Positions 44,893 to 57,102 of a DNA stretch of 64,000 nucleotides are shown here, one piece after another. Positions within the stretch are counted from its first letter, which is position 1. Each line of letters starts with the position of its first letter. A program made the position numbers and the translations under genes. The notes beneath the pieces were generated by a model. The model saw only the letters and a list, made by a program, of their open reading frames with translations. It was not told the DNA's origin and did not search any database. Source of the stretch: Nipponacmea schrenckii (lineage: Eukaryota; Mollusca; Gastropoda; Lottiidae); assembly GCA_030562195.1 (NCBI GenBank), contig CM060202.1, positions 26,274,317-26,338,316 of the forward strand, written 5' to 3'.

Positions 44893-47800
44893 TACAGAAT
44901 TTATTTTGACTTTCTTGTGAAATATTTGCCGCTATCATAGCAAAAAAAATCCCCTCGTTAAGCAACACAAATGGCTCAGTAAGAATTGAAACACCTATTA
45001 TCTCTAGACATCAAACGCCGGTTTCTTAGTACTATAGTGCCAAGAACCTGTCAACCCATTCAACAATATACGATACAACTTTATTACTCGTTATACACCT
45101 CCTGGTCTGTTAAATCTCATATTGTATAAACAATTTACATCAATGTACAATTCGCCATCTTTTATTGACATCGTCTGTTTGTAATAGTCTAAATACATCT
45201 TCATTGGTTTTCGTCTGCTTCTGTTCACGTTACAAGGTTAAAGAAATAATGAGCACCACAACTATCTGAAATCAAGGGTCTCTGAAATAATCGGAGTGGG
45301 TCCAGACCTAAGTACAGAACCAACTGTTTTTTGCTCCACTTCATTGTGATGCCTATAATGTTATTACAATATTTGTATGGATATGTGTAAAATTGTACTC
45401 TTTTCTTTGTATTATTGGATAATATCTATTATTTTATACTTGTAACTATGTATTATTATGAATTATTGTATCCTATGTAATATGTTGAAAGAAGAACCAG
45501 CTGGTAGAAAGGATCTTTGTGAACCTAAGTGTTTATCTTATAAAAAAAAAAATAACTTCAAATCTGAATATAGTATCATCAAAACAATTGTCGAACGCAA
45601 CAACCCAACCATCTACATCAGTTTACTTAATTCATGCACAACTCAATCGCAATTCTTTAACAAGTTCTAATCCAAATATAAAATTTGATACAAAAAAAAA
45701 AAAACCAACAACCCGATAATCTAACAGAGAGAGAGAGAGAGAGAGGCGAATAATGGGAACAAGTGTGATAGCAGCATCTATTTGGAGACTTTCAGTTTAA
45801 TTATTTAACAATTGTTACACTCGCTTTGTTTTATTGATGACGGTTCAGGTTGACATTGAGACTTTAATTTGAATGGAATGTTTTTTTCAAACGACTGTTC
45901 AACAAAACAAACTGGATAATCGGGACAGAGCTGGCCCATGCGCGTTGACGACAGTTTCACCAGGTGTTTAAACCGGATCTACATTTTATTATTGATCTGA
46001 ACATTCTGAAGGTGTTGACAATCAAGTGATTTAGAGTTGTTTAATCCTCAGTCAACATTCATTCCTTCCTTAATTATTTCAATCCCATCGCTGCTTCCTT
46101 ATCACTTGTCGTTATTCGTTGGTTCGTTCTGTCGTTCTTTCCTTCCTTTTATCCTTACTTCCTTTCTTTCTCTCCCATTCGTTCGTTTGTCTGTTTCTAT
46201 CCCATCCTTTTCTTTCGGTTTTTATTCTTTCAATCAAATTAAGGAATTTAATCCCACACTAGCGATACTTGTGTTGTTATTTTATGTTTAAACCTTGTAA
46301 GAATTCTTGACAATCCCAGTAACTTTCGTGTTTTAACGATTAATATTCCCATTGATATCATGCATTGACCCAACCGGAAATAATTTATGGCGCGGATATT
46401 GATAATGATTCATAACAACAGCTTGACCAATTTCCGCGCAATTTTCTACTTCCGGTTGCATTCGTTGCTTGTATTTATACAAACCCTCAAACGATACATA
46501 CCAATATGTCTACTTAGAAACATCAATAGTCCAGAAGAACGCAATTTGTAGACAGACGTATCTGTCTGAAACCGTTCCCTGGAAATGCTATACGAATAGG
46601 ATATCGAGACGTATATTGCTAGACATAAAGCTTTAATAGGAGATCCTCCGACTCACTTTTAAGAATTTTAACAAATCTATACCATCAGTGAATCTATATC
46701 TTGAATATTGCTTGATATAGACGAGACGAGTATCCGTCGTCAAAACGACCAGATATTCCAAAAAGTCCAGTATGATATGTTGAAACAAGCTGTTATACAA
46801 GTTAAAACCACTTCTTGACCTTAACATGTGGTGATTTGAAGGCTTAGTTGAAATATTAGGCCGATAGCATTTTAAAACTTCGACAAATTAAGTCGAGATA
46901 GTGATTCAAAATGGCAGTGAACTACGTTCGTTTGTGTTTTTCCATGTTAGAACCATACGTAGTTTCGTGTAAGTTGTTTCCATGTTAGAACCATACGAAA
47001 TTTCCTATGACGAGGTAATTGAGATATATCGTGTTGAACAACGGTAAGCAATCCGAACCTCTACTTAAAAAAATCAAAATGAACGAGATAGCCAGGAATT
47101 TCTTAGAAAAGAAACCTCTATAGTTGGAATATTGATCGGCTTAATTAATTATTCACTTCTATTTATCCTTTGATCAAGAAATTGCACCGAACAATACTTA
47201 TATTCATTAGACTAAAAAATCTAAAAAAATTGTTAATTTCAAAGACTCGTCTTTTTGTAGCGGATTGATTTTTTGTGGTTTCTTTATTCTTATACAATCT
47301 TTATTTTATATATTTCTTAAGTTGTTGTTTTAGGCTACTTATTCGCAATCAGTAGATAGAATATTCCAATATTTTATTAGACGTAGAGGTATGTGTGTAT
47401 GTACGGCTCGTTATAAAAAATAAAGTTTTACGTCTTCCTTTGTTGCAGATAATTAGACGTTGTATTCATTGGCACTAGATGAAGTAATAAGTATAATGAA
47501 ATCAGGCAACACCACGCAGTGTGTAATGCAGGAAACTTGGTAAGACAGTAACCCTATCGGCACGGCCACGGCACAAAATAGATCAGGATAACGAAAACAG
47601 CCAACACGACGATACATGATACATTGCCCCAGTTAACATAATACATTGTAGCAAATCTTCGAGGAGGGGTTCGCAATGAGAGTCTCTTAGTAACGCCAGC
47701 ATTCCCCAGGTTCACATTTATCACACAGTTCTTCATCGTCTGGTATTGATTTTGACACCCCCCGTTTCGGTGAAAAGAAACATTGATTAAAATAGTTCAG

Positions 47801-47924
47801 CTATTATTACATATTTTTATAAATTTAATTCTTTGATCGAAAAATCGATAAATAGAACATCTGAAGCTAATATATCAAATATAAACTGACAATACGTTTA
47901 GAAGTTGTAATGTCGAGATAAACT
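44893..47924. other. intergenic, no gene seen
   Basis: It holds a (GA)n run at 45727-45746, a pyrimidine-rich stretch at 46055-46230 and a repeat relative of 26530-26700 near 46810-46990 (ACAAATTAAGTCGAGATAGT; CGACATATTAAGTCGAAGTG at 26.6 kb). A minus-strand SINE fragment lies at about 47405-47545 (AAAGTTTTACGTCTTCC). Open frames are short and fortuitous. Confidence 0.5.
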
Positions 47925-48200
47925 TTCGTCTTTTTCAGCCTTGTTTCCCTTGATAGTGATGCAGGTCGTCGGGACTGAAATTGAAAAGGCGTCTAGTCAT
48001 TCCGATGGGACAATAAATGGAGGCTCCAAGCGCTACAGACAGTGGACGTTAGAGTTCCCTCGACATTTGGAAATCACTAAAAGAGTAGGCAGATGCCTCT
48101 GTGCTGGCAAAATGCCCCTCATAGCATACTACATGGCGTTGCCCGTCTTCATTAGCCCATAAGGTGCAGAAAAATAGGACTCCATTTATTTTTTAAGTTA
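47925..48200 (+). mobile_element. SINE, 5'-truncated
   Basis: The body and tail are well preserved: TTTCCCTTGATAGTGATGCA, AAGGCGTCTAGTCATTCCGA, GGCAAAATGCCCCTCATAGC, ATGGCGTTGCCCGTCTTCAT and AAGGTGCAGAAAAATAGGAC. It ends in T-rich sequence. Confidence 0.75.
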
Positions 48201-51200
48201 CAAATTGTTCCAGTTGTAAACAAATAGTTTGAGACTTGTAGATCGAATATGCTATTAATTACCTCCCTTGCTGGAACTTAAAAACGTCCTAACAGAAAAT
48301 TCAATGAAGCGTCCCAGACTATGTCCTATCACAGACTAGCGATATTCCCTGATTTCTTACTAACAGGCCATTGAATGCCTTGTTAGAAAACCTGTTCAAT
48401 ACGAGATTAATTATTTTTAGTATCTAGACAGATCTTGATATCATCTTGGGATATGAATTCTGGTAAAAACAGATTTCAGCATAACGTCTAACATCAGATT
48501 TATCACGTGAACGTCTTCTATAATTTATAAGAGAAATCGTGTCTGACATATTGTCTTAATAATGCAAGGATTTGGTCTTTGGTTAAATACACGAAGCACC
48601 AAATGTTTGGTATGGGTGCAGGGGAAGGGGAGGGGGGCAGGTTCATTATACGGAATGCGAGACCTAGTCAGGTGCGTAGCTACAGGTGAACTTGGAAGGG
48701 AAATCCATCCTCCTCCCCGATTTAAATTCGGTCACCTCATCCCTTCTCCCCCTTTTTATCTCCCTCCATAAAGCAAACACGTGTAAATATTCACCACCCA
48801 TGTTCCCATATTAAGTGTATTACCTTAAAAAGTTAAACGTTTTGAAAACAGAAGTTTCTGTGCATGTTTCCTAGTCGTTTATTTATTCTTTTAAGATCTG
48901 TGATCTATTTATAGTAACATAACCTAAACTATTTCCAGGGAGCGGGAATCCCCGTCTGTTGATGATATTGATATGATAGTATTTGTTTTTTATTCTGTGG
49001 CTATGTCGAAGGTTATACAAAGTTTGTTTTGTATCAAATTTCATCTCCCTGATATTTTTATAAGATTTTATTTCCTGAAAGCTCTGATTATTTTAAAGGA
49101 AGAAAAACGCCCGAAACATCCGGATATATTTGCATCATTTTTTTTTATAAGGAACGGGTTGTAGTCCAATCCGATGTGATTTTGAAATCTTAACATGACG
49201 TCAGTTTGTTTGGTTTAAACCTACATGATGGTTTGTTGGTTCTTTAAACTCTGACAGTGTGTGAACGTGTGGTCATAGTACTAGTGCCCTGTCTACCATC
49301 GGTTCATGGTACACCTCCTGGAACTGGCTTTTTCCTGAATATCTGTACCTATTTTAAAAGCTGGGTCGACCTTTAATTATAACTTATGCACTTCATCAGC
49401 CGGGCAAGGGCCATCACCCACAACGCTTAACATTTAAATTGTAAGATCACTATCTTTTGAAATTCCATTATTTATCTCTGAAAACAAATGTTATTCATTC
49501 TCGCCTGGTTAATTTAGTTGTGATGGTAAATCATATAAACTAGTTCATTAATGGTGATGACACTATAAGAAATTAGAACACAAACTGACAAATTTGTTTT
49601 GAGTTGAAAGAGATGAGAAGATTGATGCTTTAATAATTACATAATGCATTTGAGAGGGATTTTTTTGGGGGGATTTTGGTTCTTCTCTCTTCCCAGCTTG
49701 CCTCACATGAAAATTGTTGAAATAGATAATAAATTTCGCTTTATTTCGCTTTCTTTCAATTGTTTCCCTAATTTTAAAGCGATCGTTTACTGAGCGAAAA
49801 TCTTTTAATACGAGGGACATGACACAATTTGGAGAAAGTTCCGGACAGCACCAATCTAAAATATATCAATTTCGTTTCGTATTTTTTTTATATTTTCGTC
49901 TCCATAGTAATCTAACTAATCTTCCATCGTCCCGTTCTACGACGTCATTTTTAACCAATAAAATCGTAATAACAAAAAACACAAAGGCAAGGTAATATTA
50001 AGAATAAATTAGCTTAATAATTACATAGTCGTTGAAATCTTATCTCAATGGAACCATGTCACCTGGAGCCCGTTTATTGATAACTATGACGAATTATGAG
50101 ATAGTGAAGCCAAACGTAAAGTGATATGATAAACTTTTTTTGATTTCGCTATTTCGCCATTTAGTTTTAACGCTTGAGGCTAGATTGGGAATATTTCAAA
50201 ATGTGAAATGTAAATCGGTAGATATTGCTTCTCTTGGGAATAGGTTTCCTTTTTTTCAATTATTCATACATATTCATTTATTGGACGGCTAATAGGCTAC
50301 CTATATAAATCGAAAGTAGAGGTGTGCAAATGATTGGGAACAACACCGGGGAATATTATTGTCGTATTTCATTTTGAAATTTTGAATTAATTTAAATCAG
50401 TTTTAGTTGTCCATGTCGCCTTCTTTTGGCTCGTGATATTAAAATAAAATGTGGCTGGTAAATTCAAAAACAGCTACACCTCAGTTGATGACGTCAATGT
50501 AGGCCATTGGGGACTGCATTAAGCGGATCTTTGCTTTACAAGCCCTTATGGATATCAATACTTTGCTTCTTTTTTAGTCCTCATAAATGAGAAAAGCCAT
50601 CTTTAAGAGATGTAAACGTGACTTCTCAAGACTTTTGATAGTGCTGTGTAATGACAACCATATGTCAATGATATTTCTGGATATATATCAAAACTATCAT
50701 TATAACATGTTTGCTAAAAGCTATTTTATATTTTGGTTTTCATGTGTGTATCGTTAATTATTCCATGTTAATAACGAAAGGTTCATTAAAAGATATTAAT
50801 TGAATTGTGTTGGTTGCGATACCAGAATTAATAGCTTACTGTGTTCCCCTTAACGGAACAGATTCACAGTTTGATCAATCCTACCTTAAACTCAGAAACG
50901 GGGAAGTTTTAGCAAAGATTATGATATGTAAAAGATTTTAGCGTGCTCAGCTCACCGTAGAAAGGTGAACCTTCAAATACATATGTGTGTCTAGGGTATC
51001 TTATTGAAGGGATTATGCGATTTGACAACATGTACATGTACATAATTATATTTACAACCCCAGAATGGCGAACCATGGCCTTACTAATGATAAGGAATAA
51101 AAGAGGTTAAAGGTCATCTGGAAATAGAACTGACAATATAGCTTCATATGTCGTTGATGAGCACAACTCGTCTCCCCAGCTCATAGCGGGGCAGACTGTA

Positions 51201-51598
51201 GGCGTTGATCTATATTTGTTCAGACTCCCATGGCTCGGGAAATATCTCATGGTGATGGTCTTTTTATTTTTATATATAGACTAGGGTGATTGAAAGTAAC
51301 AAGTTACTGTTCAATAAAAGGCATTGGCACAGAGTTAAAGTTTACAATTACCGTGGTGTTAATATTAAGTGAAATAAAAAGTAATTTTGTAAAGTGGACC
51401 TGCAAAATAGAGACAAATTGTGGTGCCCTGTGCGGTGTACATTGTGTGATGCTCGGTGATTTATAGTAATGGGGGTTTTAAAGGAATCGGTTTGCCATTT
51501 TTGGGGGAGGGGGAGATTTGTTTTCTTGAATGAGTGTAAATAGTCTTCAAAAGTACTTGAAATGTACAACAAAAACACATTTTCTTTTTTTATATAGT
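48201..51598. other. intergenic, no gene seen
   Basis: A GC-richer degenerate block at 48600-48775 (GGGGAAGGGGAGGGGGGCAG, then AGGTGCGTAGCTACAGGTG) resembles an old transposon fragment. A family B copy lies at about 50868-51035. No coding frame with domain character. Confidence 0.45.
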
Positions 51599-51931
51599 TT
51601 TAAAGGGATACTGCGTCTTAGAATGGACATAAAATTTTAGTTCTCAAGAAGGGTCAATATGAGTATATATTCATCAGTGCTATGATGTCATAAAACAACA
51701 GGATCCTTTAAAACCCGGAAAACTCACAAAACTTAGTCATTTTGAAAAACGCTTAATCAATTTATTTTAGCGTTTTTCAATAATCAAATGCATCTCATTA
51801 CTTAGTTTTTTTGGATATTTATTCATTTTTGTATGCAAGTAATGGCTTATTTACTGATGAATAGAGCTCTTATTGGCCAAGTTGAAAATATTCAAATTTT
51901 ATGTTCATTTTAAGTTCTATTATCCCTTTAA
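51599..51931 (+). mobile_element. TTAAAGGGATACTG-ended MITE, copy 3
   Basis: It starts TTTTAAAGGGATACTGCGTC and ends TATTATCCCTTTAA, with an interior closely matching 24242-24587. Confidence 0.7.
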
Positions 51932-54839
51932 GAAAGGGTGGGTCATAAGATGATTCCAGACAGACATCAAATTGAAGGCTAAATTTTTGGCTGTGAAATA
52001 TGAACAAATTAGCTCAACTAAAAATCCCCGTATCTGTGACTAAGGTACAATTAGCCAAACGAATGGCGAACCTATCCCTTTAAAATGCTTCAATAAGTAA
52101 AAACGGCGCAGAGTTTGGATTGACATTGTTTTGCCATAAACAATACAATCTAGCTAATTGTATGCAAAAAATGTTCATAGCGTGTATAATAATAATATAT
52201 ATTATTTAAATCGCAAACAAAAACCATTGTAATTATCGAGGAATCTTGTATTTCTTCCCAGTGGCTGTTGATACCGACTCACAGCATAAAATAAATGATG
52301 TCTAATAATAGACCTTTGTTACTATAAATAGGTTATGACTTCTACCAGATACAGAAGCAGACGAAGTACGCCATTTCCTGTTCTGGCAGTGATTTGAGCC
52401 CGAGGGAAGTTTGGTTGTGTTCGATTAATCTCATCGTGTATATTAAATTCAGGTTTCAGCACGCTGTGTCATAAAATGTTTTTATCAATATCGGTTGTAC
52501 CGATAGAAAGCTGAAAGAGAAATGATTGCCCCCCAAGTTGTGCTGGCGCGATGCTAGAGCTGCAATTCTGATTCGGTGAAACCTGAAACGAATGGGGATT
52601 TACATATGACTTTTCTGTACCTTATAAAGGCGGGTAACAGCATACAAAGTGAATTTTCCTAACTGTGGAGGAATCTTGAACGCACATAGCCTGCGGAACA
52701 CCGGGCCACAGTTTATTGTCCTACCAGAACAACTATACGCCTTTTCCATGTCAGTCCCTTCAACAACGACAAAGAAACTTGGTGAAAACCATTCTATGGC
52801 TTCTAGTTAAGTTTACTTTATACATGTATACTCAAGTTGAATATCGTCATTATACCTATTTATATCACTGTGTAATAGTTCAGTAGGACAGAGGAGTGGA
52901 ACCACGTGCTGTACAGATGGAGAGGGATGCCACGGAGTGCAGGAATTCCTGAAAGACTCTGACATATCCCTACTAACATTTCAACAGACTTGTTACATCT
53001 TACCATCACGACTTATGAATTTATTTGAATAAATTCAGAAAGAAAACTTGCAAATATCTACTTATGTATATTAAAGAAACGTTGCCTGGACGATCATGTA
53101 CTCAGCTAGAGATTTTGCGTCTAATCATCTACATATGGGATGTAACCATTACGAAATGACAAGATTTTAAACAAAAAGCTCGAAAAGAATTATGTATTGA
53201 GGCTATTAAGAACTGCGTCTGATTAATCCTTGGCTGCAATACCCACCTTTCTTATATCTTCACAAGTATATCCTTTCCTTGACCTCAACCGCCACTTTTC
53301 TTATATCACGGAAGTTTATGAATCCAGGAAAGTAACTATTGCAGCCAAGGTATTAGATCCAGTTTGTAATAGCTTGACATTATGAAGATGTAGTATTTAA
53401 GGAAACATTATTACTATAAGGTTTGGCCAAGGAAAAGTAACTAAAATAGAAAAAAGTTAGACATCCACACTTCTCTTGTATTTTTTAGTTCTTTTTTTGC
53501 AAGCATGACTCAATATTATGGACGTACCACACATAAAAATTTGTTTTGTTTTGTTCAATTATGTGGCCAGATTTTTGAGAAATAACCTAAAATTGTTGTT
53601 TTTGTACGCCATTTGTTAAGAACATAATTCTATATTCGTCTTGATAGGTATATTAATAACTTAGTCTGTCAGACTTCGGGATATTTTTATAAAGGCTTAT
53701 TTATGAGTTTGCTTACACCAGTTTTGTATGCTACTGTTGACGCAATGTGCATTTTAGTTGCTATCGTTAAAGCAATCATTAAAGCTGCCATGTTCAAAAT
53801 GAAAGAACACTGATAAAAGACGCCAGATTTTAAAGGGATTCTGTAATTTTATGACACCAGGTAAGTTCACTGATATACTGATATTGACCATTCTTGAGAA
53901 TATGAAAGAAGAACTATCTTGACACATACACACAAAAAAGATTTAACTACATGTATCTCAAATATTTTACAAAATCAAGTTTGAAATTTTAGTTAACATG
54001 AACCAATTTAAGTTAACAATAGAAATATAAGGCTACTTCCTTAGAATTTCTCTTAACGAAAAGGGGATTCGAACCAGGAGCACTGAATGACCGTGTTTTT
54101 CAGGCGGTATCAGTATTCGGTGATATAATGACAATAAAATACCTATATATAACTCAAGGCAATCTATATCGAGATGGTGAATAATTCTGAGTAGGTATTA
54201 ATTGAATTACCGTCCGATATCTTCTATTGTTATAGACTCTTAACTTGTTATTTTCTTCTTGGCTTCGTTTTTTTATCACTCATGGTGTTCGGTTGTTCAA
54301 AGGAATATCGCATTTAAGGAAAATTATTGACCGTATTGATTAAAAAAAGAATGACTTTGCGCAGGGCCGCGGGATGTTGGTGCTTTCTCCGGAGGACAAG
54401 TCGCGCCCCAAAATTGATACTAGCTCGCCATCCTCCTTCCCCACTTGTCATATTTCCTGGGGTCTCATGAAGTGACGATGTTTCAAATTCGAAACCAAAA
54501 TTTTGAGAATCGTCTATTTACATTGAGATATACCATACTTTCGATAAAATTAATCATGATTTATGTATATTCTCTTACTATATAATATACTATACTCTTA
54601 TTGGTTTAGTTTATTCGTATTCCAAACAGCAGTATCCCTTTAAATAATCCTGATTAATAAATCTCTCAGTGTAGTTATTTCAAAGTGGTTAACGACATTC
54701 TGACCACGAACCTTGAACTTCTGGTCGTTGTTGATCTGGTCGTTATGGTACTTAATTAATAAGTTCTTGATTAAGTGGTAACTTTCATAACACAATACAT
54801 ATACATATGTATAGGCTGTTATTAACCCCACCGCCACCC
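51932..54839. other. intergenic, no gene seen
   Basis: A minus-strand SINE fragment lies at about 52665-52800 (GCACATAGCCTGCGGAACAC, TTTTCCATGTCAGTCCCTTC). A foldback copy lies at 53220-53400. A partial TTTAAAGGG MITE end lies at 53830-53910. A possible other end, CAGCAGTATCCCTTTAAATA, lies near 54628. No gene. Confidence 0.5.
53220..53400. mobile_element. foldback element, third copy
   Basis: CCTTGGCTGCAATACCCACC is mirrored by GTAACTATTGCAGCCAAGG near 53324-53343. It also contains CTTTTCTTATATCACGGAAG and TAATAGCTTGACATTATGAA, as in the 17.6-18.2 kb element. Confidence 0.6.
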
Positions 54840-54844
54840 CCAAA

Positions 54845-55110
54845 GAAAGAGGGATCCGGTGGCTCAGGGAGTTAAATGGTAGCTCGTTAATTATTCCAAG
54901 ATTCATTCTCGGCAAAGATCGAGGTGAACTTTCGGATATTTTAAGCCAGTTTTCGCCCTGTCAGATATTGGTCAGAGGGGCTGACTTGTAAAATGCGTCT
55001 AGGAGTTCGGATAGGATATACGAAAGTCGAAATTCATAGCATCAGTTTGGCATACGAATTAGGCTCACACACCTTTGCGCTGTTCCACAAAAAAAATTTT
55101 CTCAACATTT
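54845..55110 (+). mobile_element. tRNA-derived SINE with head
   Basis: A-box-like GGTGGCTCAGGGAGTTAAAT and B-box-like AAGATTCATTCTC are followed by GATCGAGGTGAACTTTCGGA, GGTCAGAGGGGCTGACTTG and GCGTCTAGGAGTTCGGATAG. The 3' end is diverged. Confidence 0.7.
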
Positions 55111-57063
55111 TTGAAATTTTACATTGAGAAATACCATAATTATAACATAATTGATCGAGAGATTTTTTGTTGTTGTGAAATGTGTGGAATTTTTTGACAC
55201 GGCTCGTGTATAAAACAATATGACGGTATATTTGTTTGTTTTAAAAGCGGTAATATTGGTTTTAGCCGGTAAGAGACAATCATATGGATGAACTATCGAT
55301 ATTTATATTTGTACATCATTTTTCATTGTGTACTTTTCACCATTAATCACAAATTATCATTTATTTACAAAGTGTTAATCGGAAATGAAAATGTATTTTC
55401 TGAAAAGAGACAGATATTTAATTTCAGTGAAAACTGTGGAAATACATTCTATTGCATTAAATATATGACATGAACCACGATGACAATGATAAATGCTTTT
55501 GAGAATAAATCCGCCAAAAGTTATCGTAAAATGAGGTCCAGCGCTTCTTATCACACATCTATAGAAACAGATTGTCTCTATTATTAATCACCATTGAAGA
55601 ATTTTATAACCTACGTTTGGTCGAAAATACAGGTCGTTTCGTCTTTAGGTCGATGTGTCTTAAGGCGAGGCATCCTGAGCATAGTCAGTAGCTGGGATCG
55701 AACGAACATGCTGTAAAGCGGAAGCAAACTTCGAGTCCGAATGCAACTTGTTGAGAAAGAGCACCCACTTTTCTACTGTTTTGCCTCTTATTTCACATTT
55801 ACGGCTATAATACCAACTTTCTTTTTGAAGAATATTATCAAAAGAAAGACAATAGATGGTAGGTTTATGGTTTTTATCTTATATACATTCATGTTCAAAG
55901 GTAAATCATCGTCAAGATCAGACTGGTATTACCATTTGAATTTTCGTACTCGTGATTAACCAGTCTTCCAAGTGTACGACATTTCAATCGATAACATGGT
56001 AAATGAATGTCAATCAGAGAGCGTGAACCCGTCGATATTCCTATGAACCACTATTACAATGTAAGAATTACTATCTAACCAAAATTCCTTTTTCAATCGG
56101 CCTAATTTTACAAAACTTAAAGGTGTGAGTAAAAAGTGATCGAAGGTGACCCTTCATCAACCCTGGTGTGTCCAACTTCCGAGATGTTTCGTAAGACAAA
56201 TTTGTATTCATAGCAGACGACTATTTTAAGTGAAGGTATCTCAATCGTGAATCGTTTCCCCTTTACAAAATCAAAGCCTTTATTTTATGTGATTTACAGA
56301 GCAAAATTATCCAAATCAACATTTTTCTTTTTGCTTTTCGTGACGAATAATAAGATAGGACATAGGTAAGCTGTAAGTGAAAGTGCAAAGTACATTCAAT
56401 TGTCAATTTATGCCGTGAGACGTTTCGTAAAATATAAATTATTCTATCTTTGGACGTTTCGAATCACGTTGTGTATTATCAAGACACCCTGGCCACAAGT
56501 TTGATGTTAAATAAATTATTTATTTTCTAATATTAAGGCAATAAGGACTTTTAACAATTGAGACAAAACATTGCAAGAACAAACATAGCAAATATTTAAA
56601 TACACAATACACATGTAAATCTACATAAATCCACTGCATATTTAGAGGACCTTTTTTTTCTTTCTTTTAACCAATGTGTTACACCATGGGCTGAATGTTA
56701 GACAGGACCATGTCCTTGTGCATTGGGCCTAAATATCGCCCATGTAAAATAAAGAGTTTATTTTTATTAGCTTATATGAAAATAATAGTCGCATTGTACA
56801 GGGGCAAATCAAGATTTGAACGACTTTTTGAAACCTTTGTCAATTTTCAATTTTCAATTTTCTTTCATCAAACCTAGAGATTTCATGGTTTTGTTTACAT
56901 GTGTCATTTACATGTGTCATAATTTCAATTCACTTTATTAATTTTAAGAATTTGTTTTAAAAGTTACCGTTTTTTTAAGATTGTCGCATACCAAAGTGAA
57001 GGGTTTATCAGCATTTATATATAAAATTAAATGCAATAATCATTCGATTTGTTTTTATTTTAG
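55111..57063. other. intergenic upstream of the zinc-finger exon
   Basis: It is AT-rich. A short SINE body fragment lies at about 56690-56755 (TGGGCTGAATGTTAGACAGG, AATATCGCCCATG). It should contain intron sequence and any upstream exon of the zinc-finger gene, which I cannot place. Confidence 0.45.
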
Positions 57064-57102
57064 GAGGCGACCTGGATCAAAAGTGAAGACGAAAGAACCA
57101 CA

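Noticed and set aside
44762..44968. 68-codon frame with IHSFIHPF-type repeats
   Set aside because: It is a direct translation of the tetranucleotide array.
46037..46291. 84-codon frame rich in Ser, Phe and Leu
   Set aside because: It comes from a pyrimidine-rich low-complexity stretch, with no domain and no splice context.
54060..54130. Possible minus-strand tRNA gene (TGGTTCGAATCCCC)
   Set aside because: A B-box-like motif is present, but I cannot form an acceptor stem or an A box at the right distance. It is more likely a repeat fragment.
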